Source: JBDRLU01 sp043812795 (GTDB lineage Bacteria; Chloroflexota; Dehalococcoidia; Dehalococcoidales; UBA2162). Taken from it: a DNA stretch of 56,398 nt. The notes beneath the pieces were generated by a model. It searched no databases. It saw only the letters and a list, made by a program, of their open reading frames with translations, and was not told the origin of the DNA. The DNA lies in NCBI GenBank assembly GCA_043812795.1, contig JBDRLU010000053.1:1-56398 (forward strand). The letters are read 5' to 3'. The position numbers and the translations under genes were made by a program. Shown here piece by piece: positions 44,779 to 53,534 of this stretch (position 1 is its first letter; each line of letters starts with the position of its first letter).

Positions 44779-46703
44779 TGTCATTTGCTGAAGTCCAAAA
44801 ACAGGCGCAAGCCGAATGGGAGGCACTCCAAAAGAGTACCAAACCGCGTATTCTTATCGGGACAGGGACCTGCGGTAAAGCTGCCGGGGCCGAGGCTGTC
44901 CTGGAAGCAATCAACAAAGAATTAGCCCGGTTGAAAATCGATGCCACCATCATGCAGGTGGGTTGTATCGGAATGTGTTACGTTGAGCCACTGGTGGATA
45001 TTATCAAGCCCGGCCGTCCCCGCATCTGCTACGGTAACCTCACTGCGGAAAGCGTGACCAAACTCTTAGAGGACTATCTGGTCAATGACGATCCCCGCCC
45101 CGATTTGGCTCTCGGCACTATCGGCGAAGGTACCGTTGAGGGGATACCCAAATTGTTCGAGTCGCCGGTATTCAAACCACAGGTACGTATATCGCTGCGT
45201 AACTGCGGCCATATCGACCCGACCAACATCAAGCACTATATCGCCACCGGCGGTTACAGCGGCCTGGTCAAAGCACTGTCGATGAGCCCTGAGGAGGTTA
45301 TCGACCTGGTGAAAAAGTCAGGCTTACGTGGCCGGGGTGGGGCTGGCTTTTCAACCGGTCAGAAGTGGACCTTTTGCCGTCAGGCCCCCGGGAAAGAGAA
45401 ATACTTAATTTGTAACGCTGATGAGGGTGACCCGGGTGCTTTCATGAACCGTGCCCTGCTGGAAAGCGACCCTCACGCTGTTCTGGAAGGTATGCTGATT
45501 GGTTCTTATGCCATCGGGGCCACCCAGGGCTATATTTATTGCCGTGCCGAATACCCGCTGGCTTTGGAACGGCTGAGACTGGCTCTCAAGCAGATGAAAG
45601 AGCTGAACCTGCTGGGCAACAATATCCTGGGCACGGACTTCAGTTTCGATATCGATATTAAAGAAGGTGCCGGCGCTTTCGTCTGCGGTGAAGAGACGGC
45701 TTTGATTGCTTCTATCGAGGGTAAGCGGGGCATGCCGCGACCGCGTCCGCCTTTCCCGGCCAACTACGGTCTGTGGGGCAAGCCTACCAATATCAACAAT
45801 GTCGATACGTGGGGGCATGTCTCCTATATTTTGCAGAACGGGACTGATTACTACACTACGCTGGGTACGGAGGCAAGCAAAGGGACGAAGACCTTTACCC
45901 TTGCCGGTAAGGTAGAAAGGACCGGTCTAATCGAAGTACCGTTGGGTACTCCTTTAAGGAGTATTATTTACGGTATCGGCGGCGGTGTTCTTGACGGCAA
46001 GAATTTCAAGGCAGTACAGACCGGAGGGCCGTCGGGCGGTTGTTTATCCGTGAATCTGCTCGACTCACCGGTCGATTATGAGGCCCTGGCCAAGGCTGGC
46101 TCAATCATGGGCTCGGGCGGCATGGTGGTCGCCGATGAGGATACCTGCATGGTTGATATGGCCCGCTATTTCCTGACCTTTACCCAGAATGAGTCCTGCG
46201 GCAAGTGCGTGCCCTGCCGTGTTGGCACCCGACAGATGCTGGATATACTGGAACGGATTACTCACGGTGAAGGCAAGCCGAGTGACATCGAGCAACTCGA
46301 GCAATTAGCCGAGGTGATTAAATCGGCCTCCCTGTGCGGCCTGGGGCAGACCGCACCTAATCCGGTGCTGACGACGCTGCGTTACTTCCGTGAGGAGTAC
46401 GAAGCCCATATTTATGAGAAAAAATGCCCGGCCTTGTCCTGCCCGGCGTTAATTTCTTTTTATATCCTGCCCGATAAGTGCGAGGGTTGCATGATATGCC
46501 ACCGTAATTGTCCCGTCGAAGCTATTGCCGGCGATAGGAGAATGGTGCACGTTATCGACCAGGAAAAGTGCATCAAGTGCGGCACCTGTTTGGAGATGTG
46601 TCCCAAGCGTTTCAGTGCCGTGGTTAAAGTCTCCGGAGAGAAAATTGAAGTGCCCGAAAAGCCAATCCCGGTGAAGGCCAAAGAAAAGGCAGCAAAGGAA
46701 TAA
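44778..46703 (+). CDS. nuoF: NuoF-like NAD-binding subunit with extra ferredoxin domains
   Basis: This 641-residue protein has an N-terminal 2Fe-2S thioredoxin-like domain (about 20-110; Cys in GTCGKAAG and GCIGMCYVEP), then the NuoF core with the NADH/FMN loops GRGGAGFSTGQKW and NADEGDPGAFMNR, the N3 cluster motif SCGKCVPC...C, and two C-terminal 4Fe-4S ferredoxin motifs (CEGCMICHRNCP, CIKCGTCLEMCP). This is the arrangement of HydB/HymB-type subunits of soluble hydrogenases and formate dehydrogenases, including electron-bifurcating ones. Confidence 0.9.
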   Translation: MSFAEVQKQAQAEWEALQKSTKPRILIGTGTCGKAAGAEAVLEAINKELARLKIDATIMQVGCIGMCYVEPLVDIIKPGRPRICYGNLTAESVTKLLEDYLVNDDPRPDLALGTIGEGTVEGIPKLFESPVFKPQVRISLRNCGHIDPTNIKHYIATGGYSGLVKALSMSPEEVIDLVKKSGLRGRGGAGFSTGQKWTFCRQAPGKEKYLICNADEGDPGAFMNRALLESDPHAVLEGMLIGSYAIGATQGYIYCRAEYPLALERLRLALKQMKELNLLGNNILGTDFSFDIDIKEGAGAFVCGEETALIASIEGKRGMPRPRPPFPANYGLWGKPTNINNVDTWGHVSYILQNGTDYYTTLGTEASKGTKTFTLAGKVERTGLIEVPLGTPLRSIIYGIGGGVLDGKNFKAVQTGGPSGGCLSVNLLDSPVDYEALAKAGSIMGSGGMVVADEDTCMVDMARYFLTFTQNESCGKCVPCRVGTRQMLDILERITHGEGKPSDIEQLEQLAEVIKSASLCGLGQTAPNPVLTTLRYFREEYEAHIYEKKCPALSCPALISFYILPDKCEGCMICHRNCPVEAIAGDRRMVHVIDQEKCIKCGTCLEMCPKRFSAVVKVSGEKIEVPEKPIPVKAKEKAAKE

Positions 46704-46707
46704 AACG

Positions 46708-49473
46708 GTGACAACTGCAGCAACGATTACCCTAACTATCGATGGTAAGCAAATCGAAGCTCGCAAGGGGATGACGGTATTAGAGGCGGCCAAACAGGCC
46801 GGTATCTATATCCCGACATTGTGTTATCATCCGTCCCTGTCTCCTTATGGCGGTTGCCGTTTGTGTATCGTGGAGATTGAAAAGATGCGTGGCCTGCCGC
46901 CTTCGTGCACCACGCCGGCGGAAAATGGGATGGTGGTAAAGACCAACACGGAGCAACTCCAGGAGTTCCGCCGCGGTGTCCTCGAGTTGATTCTGACCGA
47001 GCACCCGCATACCTGTCTTATCTGCGACCGCAAGGAGCGCTGCCAGTCTTTCGATATCTGTTTACGTAGTGTGGGTATCACCGACCGCTGTGTGCTTTGC
47101 CCCAAGAATGGGCGCTGCGAGTTGCAGGAAGTAGTCGACTACGTTGGTATCAGGGAAGTCAATTTACCTTATAGCCATAAAGAACTGCCGGTGCACAATA
47201 CCGACCCCTTCTTCGACCGGGACTATAACCTGTGTATTCTCTGCGGACGCTGCGTCCGGGTGTGCCAGGAAGTAAGACAGGCCAGCGCTATTTCCTTTAC
47301 TTTCCGTGGTGGCCGTGCCTTACCCGGCACTGCTTTCGACCATCCTCTGATGGAATCGGGCTGTCAATTCTGCGGTGCGTGCGTTGATGTCTGCCCGACC
47401 GGTGCTCTGATGGAGCGAGGCCGCCGCTGGGCGGGAACAGCCGACCGCGGTGTGGTCACTACCTGTCCTTACTGCGGCGTCGGCTGCCAGCTGGAGCTAC
47501 AGGTGAAAGACGACCGTATTATCGAAAGTCTGCCTGAGATGGATAAGTCCGGGGCCAGGACGCAGCTTTGTGTTAAGGGGCGTTTCGGCATCGCCGAATT
47601 TGTCCATCATCCCGAGCGGCTGACTACGCCTCTGGTGAAACAGAACGGTAAGTTTGTTGAGGCTACCTGGAATGAAGCCCTGGATATAATTGCCAGCAAG
47701 CTCGGTAATCGTAAAGGCGAAGAAGTGGCCGTTATTTCCTCGGCCAAGGCGACCAATGAGGACAACTACGTTGCCCAGAAATTCGCCCGGGCGGTGTTGG
47801 GGACCAATAACATCGACCACTGTGCCCGGCTTTGACATGCTCCCACCGTGGCCGGTCTGGCCACAGCCTTCGGTAGCGGAGCGATGACGAACTCCATCAA
47901 AGAAATCGGTGCGGCGGCCTGTATTGTAGCCATCGGTACCAATACCACCGTCGCCCACCCGGTTATCGCCCTTGAAGTCAAGCAGGCGGTGACGAAAGGG
48001 GCGAAACTCATTGTCATCAATCCGCGGGAAATCGACCTCGTCCGCTTTGCCGAGCTCTGGTTGAGCAACCGTCCCGGCACCGATGTGGCCCTGCTGATGG
48101 GTATGGCACGCATCATTGTGGACGAAGGGTTGCAGGATATGGCTTTCATCGAGCAGCGCTGCGAGAATTTCGAGGCTTTCAAGGCATCGTTAAAGGACTT
48201 CGACCTTGAGACCGTCGAGCGGATTACCGGTGTCCCCCGCGATAAGATAGCCGAAGCGGCCCGCATCTACGCCACCACCAGACCGGGCAGCATCCTCTAC
48301 ACGATGGGTATTACCCAGCATTCCCACGGTACGGACAATGTGCTGGCGATTGCCAACCTGGCCATGCTTACCGGCAACGTCGGTAAGCCGTCCACCGGTG
48401 TTAATCCGCTACGTGGACAGAATAATGTCCAGGGAGCCTGCGATATGGGTGCTCTGCCCAATGTCTATACCGCCTACCAGTCCGTGGCTGACCCGGCCAT
48501 CAAGCAGAAATTCGAGACAGCCTGGGAAAGCAGCCTGAATCCCACTCCCGGCCTCACCCTGACTGAGATATTCGATGCCGCCGAGAAGAAGCGTATTCAG
48601 GCCGTCTATCTTATCGGCGAGAACCCGGTGTTGAGCGACCCCAATGCCACCCATATCAAGAAGGCCATCCAGTCGCTGGACTTCTTCGTCGTGCAGGACA
48701 TTTTCATGACGGAAACGGCGCAACTGGCTGATGTTGTCCTGCCTTCGGTGAGCTTTGCCGAAAAAGACGGCACCTTCACCAATACCGAACGGAAAGTGCA
48801 GCGGGTGCGGAAGGCCATCAAGTCGGTCGGCGATGCCCGGCCGGACTGGATGATAACCTGCCAGATTGCCCAGAGGATGGGGGCGAAGGGCTTCGATTTC
48901 GAATCGCCCTCCCAGATTATGGATGAGATTAACCAGCTTACGCCGAGCTATGGAGGCATCAACTTCGGCCGTCTCGATGAAGGCGGCCTGCAGTGGCCCT
49001 GCCCGACCACCGACCATCCGGGCACGCCTATCCTGCACACGGCCATGTTCACCCGCGGCAAGGGCAAGTTCTCACCGCTGGCGTACAAACCGTCGGCGGA
49101 GCTGCCGGACGAGGAATACCCGCTCATCCTGACCACGGGACGGGTCTTGAACCAGTACCATACCGGCACGATGACACGGAAGGTGAAGGGTCTCAATGCT
49201 ATGCGTAACGAAGAGCTGGTGGAAATCAACCCGAAGAATGCCGTGGACATGGGCATTGCCGATGGCGACCGGGTAAGGGTCATTTCTCGGCGCGGTGTCG
49301 TCGAGGCCAAGGCAAAAGTGACCGATGTCTCTCCGGTGGGGGTCGTTTCCATGGACTTCCACTTCGGTGAAAGCCCGACCAACGTGTTGACCAACCACGC
49401 CCTCGACCCCGTCTCCAAAATTCCCGAGCTGAAGGTCTGCGCTGTCCGAGTCGAGAAAGACGGGAAGAAGTAA
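46708..49473 (+). CDS. fdhA: selenocysteine-containing formate dehydrogenase catalytic subunit
   Basis: This 921-residue protein is read across an in-frame TGA (47833-47835) at codon 376, which falls exactly at the active-site position (CARL-U-HAPTVAGLA). The order is: a 2Fe-2S ferredoxin domain (C39, C50, C53, C67), a NuoG-like His/Cys cluster region (HPHTCLICDRKERC), two 4Fe-4S motifs (CILCGRCVRVC, CQFCGACVDVC), the FdhF-type 4Fe-4S loop (CPYCGVGC, near 253) and the bis-MGD molybdenum/tungsten domains to the end. A SECIS hairpin follows the TGA. With NuoE and NuoF it forms an NAD-linked formate dehydrogenase that could oxidise formate or reduce CO2. Confidence 0.93.
47833..47864 (+). promoter_or_regulatory. 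selenocysteine UGA and bacterial SECIS hairpin of fdhA
   Basis: TGA (47833-47835) is followed after 12 bases by a perfect 6-bp stem GTGGCC/GGCCAC (47848-47853, 47859-47864) with loop GGTCT. The GGUCU loop is the same as in the classical fdhF SECIS recognised by SelB. Confidence 0.88.
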
Positions 49474-49500
49474 CTCAGGTAAAATCTAGCTGAATTAGAA

Positions 49501-49533
49501 GGGGGGCTGCCTTTCAGGCAGCCCCCCCTTTGT
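49501..49533 (+). terminator. rho-independent terminator after fdhA
   Basis: 11-bp GC-rich arms (49501-49511 and 49517-49527) with a TTTCA loop are followed by CTTTGTT. It lies between convergent fdhA and the glutaredoxin-fusion gene and could serve both. Confidence 0.85.
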
Positions 49534-49574
49534 TATCTAGATGACGTGCGGCAGACCGCCGCAGGTTAGATTGT

Positions 49575-50273
49575 TCAGCCGCCCTCGAAACCCACCTTGA
49601 CCTCGTCACCCCTGACCAGAATGGGTACTATCCCTGCTCCGTTTGAAAGGCGCATTACCTCTTCGCCAGCCTTGGGATTACCATCTATGCTAATCTCTTC
49701 ATAAGATAGTCCTAGCTCTTCAAGGTCCTGCTTAGCTTTGGCACAAAAGGGACAACCTGACCTGGTATAAAGGATAGCCTTTTGCGGTGTCCGGGTATTA
49801 CTTTTCTCATCGAGCTCATAGAGTTTCTCTATGACAAAACCCACATACTTGTTGCACTTTTCCTTCCACATGCCCGATTCCTGAAATTGACGGTGTGCCT
49901 CGGGTTTGGAAAAATCAACGCCAAGGAGGTCTTGACAGCCAATAATGCCGAACTTCTCTTTAAAGCTCTTGACAAGCTGGCTGGCATCGTCACGTGCGTC
50001 GAGACGTTCCTGTTTGGCCCTCTGTTTATCAGCTAAAGGCCAGCAATGGCGTAGCCCCAGGCATACCGCCGCTGCCGATACTGCCCCGCAGGGTGCGGAC
50101 CGCTCGCCAGCTATGCCACCGTTGAAGGCGATACAAGTCCAGAGGAAATCCTCATTCTTCAGACCGTACGCTTCCCACATAACTTGCAGGACGGCCGGCC
50201 CTCAGTGATAGCCTTTATGCATGAGTTCAAGGGCACGGTCTTCGGCTTCCTGGAGGGGGATCTTCATCGTCAT
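49575..50273 (-). CDS. candidate selenoprotein: C_GCAxxG_C_C domain fused to glutaredoxin
   Basis: This gene of about 232 residues is read across TGA (50204-50202) as selenocysteine-24. The ATG at 50273 has a strong AGGAGGT upstream and opens MTMKIPLQEAEDRALELMH. The TGA falls where C_GCAxxG_C_C proteins have their first redox Cys (GYN-C becomes GYH-U). The remaining Cys follow at about 62 (PCGAVS), 71, 77, 113 (GCQDLL) and 140 (KCNKYV). A glutaredoxin domain with CPFC (174-177) closes the protein. Starting at the internal ATG 50180 would remove the first redox site and has no ribosome-binding site. It follows the transglutaminase-like gene by 79 bases. Confidence 0.72.
50174..50204 (-). promoter_or_regulatory. 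candidate SECIS hairpin and selenocysteine UGA in the glutaredoxin fusion
   Basis: On the minus strand, TGA (50204-50202) is followed after 10-11 bases by TCCTGCA (50191-50185) pairing with TGTGGGA (50179-50173), two pairs being G-U, around loop AGTTA (50184-50180). The spacing matches that of the fdhA element; the loop is less canonical. Confidence 0.5.
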
Positions 50274-50352
50274 GGTTTACCTCCTAAACTTATCTTCCAA
50301 AGAAATTTACCAACTTGTGAAGTAATTGTCAAAGAGCCATATAACGTTAGCA

Positions 50353-51801
50353 TTACTGGCCTACATCACCCGGTTTGATTATACCTTCTTCCGTAACAAT
50401 CCCCGTAATCAGTTCAGGCGGGATGAGGTCAAAACCGGCCTCTAATTCAACCTTTTCGGCGGTGAGACGGGGATTAAATTTGGCCGTTTCGCAGATGACA
50501 TAAAGTGGTATGTTGCTGTCCCGGGCCATCAAAGCCAGCCAGTCAGTCGGCCAGCCGTTAACGAGCGAGCCGTCGGCCAGGATGGAGTCGGCACCGACCA
50601 ATACTTTTTGCACCCCAAGGGTACGCAAGTTATGCCTCACGGCATTGTCCGGTATGATTTTGGATGGTATTTGGTAACGCCTGAGGGCTTTCGTCGTCAT
50701 CTCTCCATAGTCTTTATCGCCCACTCTCGACCGGCTGACCACCACTTCAAACTCTTTACCCTGCTTGCGGGCCAGCCGGAATAGCTCATTTAACGTCGAA
50801 CTGAAGCTGCACGCCATTATTTTATTGCCGTTGGCGATGAGATCGGCGCCGTTTTTAGCCGCCTGCCGCCCCGCCTTTTTCGAGTCCTTGATAGTCTTAT
50901 CGGCGATGGCGGTGGACGCCTGTCTTAACTTCGGTAAATCCTTTTCCGTCCTGGCTTTTGCCTGTACCTGGTAAAAGACGGTAGCCATCAAGTTGGTTAA
51001 CGGGGCCATGTTGGGCCTGGCTTCGGTAAGCTTGCCGCCGGCTTCCGTGATAAACCGGAGAAAGCCAGCAATATCCTGACTGTCGTCCCGTTCGATGGCC
51101 TCCTTTAATGTCGCCACGGCCTTGCGGGCAAGCTGGCTGGCCCCGCTCTCTTTGTCCAGCACCAACATGCCGGTCTCTCTGATGATTCGGACGATATTAT
51201 TGATGCGGCGGTGGAACTCAGCTCTTTCCGATGGCGGGATGTGGGCTTTCTTTTGCCGCGCCACGGCCCAGCGGTCGAAATCGGCCATTTTCAAATCTTC
51301 CGGCACGAAGTCGGCCTCCGAGGGCATGCCGTAAATCTTCATGCCGGCTTCGAGGGTATTATCCCGCGTGACGTCGTGTTGCTCCCATCGTCCGTCCAGA
51401 TAAATCTCGTGGATGACATGGTCGCGCCGTTTCCCCAGCGTTTTTGTTTTCCCGGCCAGCCACGGGTCCCAGCGGGCGGCGTATTCCCACAACTTGCTCT
51501 CGGCATCGAAGCCGAGCACCTTCAGGCGGGCGGGTATGCCAGCATAGCGGTGCATCGCCACGGAGCCGGCATTCTTGGCGGCACACATGCCGCTGCCTTT
51601 GGATAGAGCTGCCGAGGCGGGCACGTCCCAGTTATCGTACGTGAACACGATTTCGTTCTTCCAGAATTCCAGAATGCGATTGGACTTTTCGCGCTGACTT
51701 TTCGCCCCGGCTACGATGGCATCGGCTTTGTGCCGGATGGTTTCGCTGTCGAAATCGCAAAGCGGGCTTGACTTCAGGTACTTTGAAATGTCATTCTTCA
51801 T
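50353..51801 (-). CDS. transglutaminase-like domain fused to eIF2B/isomerase-like domain
   Basis: This 482-residue protein has an N-terminal part (about 40-160) with a transglutaminase/cysteine-protease core: Cys73 (KGSGMCAAKNA), His131 (VIHEIYLDG) and Asp143 (QHD). The middle (180-290) is helical. The C-terminal part (about 295-470) matches the eIF2B-alpha/methylthioribose-phosphate isomerase-like fold: NKIMACSFSST, VVVSRSRVGDKDYG, VLVGADSILADG, and VICETAKFN. I do not know a named family with this fusion. The start is 13 bases from the divergent hydrolase start. It may be cotranscribed with the glutaredoxin fusion downstream. Confidence 0.7.
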   Translation of the reverse strand: MKNDISKYLKSSPLCDFDSETIRHKADAIVAGAKSQREKSNRILEFWKNEIVFTYDNWDVPASAALSKGSGMCAAKNAGSVAMHRYAGIPARLKVLGFDAESKLWEYAARWDPWLAGKTKTLGKRRDHVIHEIYLDGRWEQHDVTRDNTLEAGMKIYGMPSEADFVPEDLKMADFDRWAVARQKKAHIPPSERAEFHRRINNIVRIIRETGMLVLDKESGASQLARKAVATLKEAIERDDSQDIAGFLRFITEAGGKLTEARPNMAPLTNLMATVFYQVQAKARTEKDLPKLRQASTAIADKTIKDSKKAGRQAAKNGADLIANGNKIMACSFSSTLNELFRLARKQGKEFEVVVSRSRVGDKDYGEMTTKALRRYQIPSKIIPDNAVRHNLRTLGVQKVLVGADSILADGSLVNGWPTDWLALMARDSNIPLYVICETAKFNPRLTAEKVELEAGFDLIPPELITGIVTEEGIIKPGDVGQ

Positions 51802-51814
51802 CTGGCGTAATTGT

Positions 51815-52579
51815 ATGATGAAAAGAGAGCGAGTTCAATTCGTCTCGGACGGCAACCGGCTTATCGGGGATTTATACCTGCCGCGGGAGAAGGCGCCGTG
51901 CGTTGTTTTCTGTCATGGTCTGGCTAGTAACAAAGATAGCGGCAAGTGGCCGGTCATGGCCAGAGCACTTTACGAGCAGGGTCTGGCCTGTCTCGCCTTC
52001 AATTTTCGGGGCTGCGGACAGGGGGACGAGTGGAGCGAAGGCGACTTCGCCGATGCCACCCTCTCGGCGAGAATCAGGGACTATCAGGCTGCCCTGGACT
52101 TCCTGGCTACGACGGATAAAGTCGATATGGAGAAAATCGGGGCGGTCGGGTCGAGCCTGGGTAGCTGTGTCGTCGTGGCGGCCGGCGACCCGCGGCCGAC
52201 GGCTTACGTCGTTCTCGCCACGCCGCTCCAGATAAGGGCGACGCCGGCGATGCTCGCTGCCTTAAAAGAAAAAGGGTATTTCGAATATCCCGGTGCCGAC
52301 GACCCGCGCATGTCCCGTATCAGCCTGGCTTTAATTGAGGATATGCAGCGCTACGACCTCGCCGCCTCGATAAAGAAAATTACGCGCCCGGTATTAATCA
52401 TTCACGGGAGCCATGACAACATTCCGGTCGCCGATGCCGAGGAGTTATACGCACAGGCCAACCCGCCGAAAAGACTGGAAATAATCGAGGGCGGTAGCCA
52501 TGCCTTTACCGATAACCCGGAGCATTTACAACGGGTGGTAGACCTCAGCCAGGCATGGCTGGTTAAATACCTTGAATAA
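51815..52579 (+). CDS. alpha/beta hydrolase
   Basis: This protein of about 254 residues has the HG oxyanion motif FCHGLASNK, nucleophile elbow GSSLGS, acid Asp in GSHDNIP and His in GGSHAF. It resembles small acyl-hydrolases of the hydrolase_4/BAAT group. ATG 51815 is chosen because the frame before it overlaps the divergent gene; ATG 51818 is possible. No ribosome-binding site lies upstream, which fits the 13-base intergenic gap. The substrate is unknown. Confidence 0.82.
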   Translation: MMKRERVQFVSDGNRLIGDLYLPREKAPCVVFCHGLASNKDSGKWPVMARALYEQGLACLAFNFRGCGQGDEWSEGDFADATLSARIRDYQAALDFLATTDKVDMEKIGAVGSSLGSCVVVAAGDPRPTAYVVLATPLQIRATPAMLAALKEKGYFEYPGADDPRMSRISLALIEDMQRYDLAASIKKITRPVLIIHGSHDNIPVADAEELYAQANPPKRLEIIEGGSHAFTDNPEHLQRVVDLSQAWLVKYLE

Positions 52580-52588
52580 GAAAACGGC

Positions 52589-52679
52589 TGTCATTCTGAG
52601 CGTAGCGAAGAATCCGTATTTTGTGTTGGAGAAACGGATTCTTCGTCACCCCGAACCGTCGGGATTCCTCAGAATGACA
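52589..52679. repeat. 91-base nested palindromic intergenic element
   Basis: Outer 12-base arms TGTCATTCTGAG (52589-52600) and CTCAGAATGACA (52668-52679) enclose a second 12-base pair CGAAGAATCCGT (52606-52617) and ACGGATTCTTCG (52634-52645). It starts 10 bases after the hydrolase stop and resembles a known class of dispersed GTCATTCTGAG repeats. It could terminate both convergent genes. Confidence 0.7.
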
Positions 52680-52704
52680 TCTTCGGCTGATGGCTGACCG
52701 CTAT

Positions 52705-53067
52705 TTAAAATACCAGCGCGTCCTCGACGGTAATCCTGACGACGTTGTTCGGTTTCATGTTGCGGGCAGCCAGGTCCTGGGTGAGTTTATCGAAAAGAGG
52801 TCCGGAAGACAGGACTTCGGCCTTGCCCCAGACGCGGTAGCCGGTGCGCTCACCCGCCTTGATAGAAATGATGGCGACCTGCGGGTTTTCTTTCAGGTTG
52901 GCCACAGTGCGCGGCGAGCGGGTATCGACAAAGAGCACGTGCTCGTCATCGAGGACCTGGAAAGTCCCTTTGGCCGAGACATTGGGTTTGCCCGATTTAC
53001 TGGCCGTTGCTACGAGCGCCGGCTTGCATTCTGCGATTGCTTTCTGGACTTCCGGTGACATCTTCAT
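52705..53067 (-). CDS. PPOX-family FMN-binding protein
   Basis: This 120-residue split-barrel protein has the family pattern PALVATASKSGKPNVSAKGTF with strands HVLFVDTRS and NLKENPQVAIIS. Members bind FMN, F420 or heme and reduce varied substrates. ATG 53067 is preceded by AAGGAGG; the frame reaching 53175 has no ribosome-binding site. It is a single gene. Confidence 0.82.
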   Translation of the reverse strand: MKMSPEVQKAIAECKPALVATASKSGKPNVSAKGTFQVLDDEHVLFVDTRSPRTVANLKENPQVAIISIKAGERTGYRVWGKAEVLSSGPLFDKLTQDLAARNMKPNNVVRITVEDALVF

Positions 53068-53169
53068 AACACTTCCTCCTTCCGGGCGTCTGCGGATGCC
53101 CGTTTGACATGGAAACCGAGGCTTATCATACACCAAAGAAACTGATAAGACAAGCTGATAGCTTTCTCG

Positions 53170-53199
53170 TTGCAAGGCAACGAGATGTCATGTTAAAAT
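53170..53199 (+). promoter_or_regulatory. possible promoter of tRNA-Lys
   Basis: TTGCAA (53170-53175) and TAAAAT (53194-53199) have an 18-base spacer and end 33 bases before the tRNA. Confidence 0.4.
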
Positions 53200-53232
53200 A
53201 CCGTTTGCACCCTTTAAGCTCAGGGTGAATGT

Positions 53233-53305
53233 GGGCCGCTAGCTCAACTGGTAGAGCAACTGACTCTTAATCAGTAGGTTCTGGGTTCGAGTCCCAGGCG
53301 GCTCA
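53233..53305 (+). tRNA. tRNA-Lys (anticodon CTT)
   Basis: Acceptor GGGCCGC pairs with GCGGCTC. The anticodon stem ACTGA/TCAGT carries loop CTCTTAA (anticodon CTT). The T arm is CTGGG-TTCGAGT-CCCAG and the discriminator is A. CCA is not encoded. Confidence 0.93.
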
Positions 53306-53333
53306 GATACAACCCTCCCCCGATGTGTCTTCC

Positions 53334-53425
53334 ATACCGACGCAAGTGTCGGTATCCAGAATTACTTGCCATAGACCGCAGGTCGTCCTTCATGAGAAGA
53401 ATGGATTCCGTGTCGAGCACGGAAT
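53334..53425. repeat. two small hairpins downstream of tRNA-Lys
   Basis: ATACCGAC/GTCGGTAT (53334-53341, 53348-53355) and ATTCCGTG/CACGGAAT (53405-53412, 53418-53425) each form an 8-bp stem. They look like remnants of palindromic intergenic elements; the first may end tRNA transcription. Confidence 0.5.
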
Positions 53426-53460
53426 GGTGAATAGTTTTTCAACAGCCTTAGCATCCCTTA

Positions 53461-53489
53461 TTGACGAGACCCATATTATAAACTATCAT
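53461..53489 (+). promoter_or_regulatory. possible promoter of the coiled-coil gene
   Basis: TTGACG (53461-53466) and TATCAT (53484-53489) have a 17-base spacer, about 45 bases before the ATG at 53535. Confidence 0.45.
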
Positions 53490-53534
53490 TTGATTAATTA
53501 AACTTTGCAGCGCCATATCTCAGGAGGTGGAGCA

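Noticed and set aside
46708..47835. Separate truncated fdhA 5' gene ending at TGA 47833
   Set aside because: The TGA is at the Sec active site, the frame continues with family sequence, and a SECIS hairpin follows.
48409..49038. Minus-strand frame opposite fdhA
   Set aside because: Antisense shadow; no family features.
49575..50180. Glutaredoxin-fusion gene starting at internal ATG 50180
   Set aside because: There is no ribosome-binding site there, and it would remove the first redox residue; ATG 50273 with a strong ribosome-binding site fits the family.
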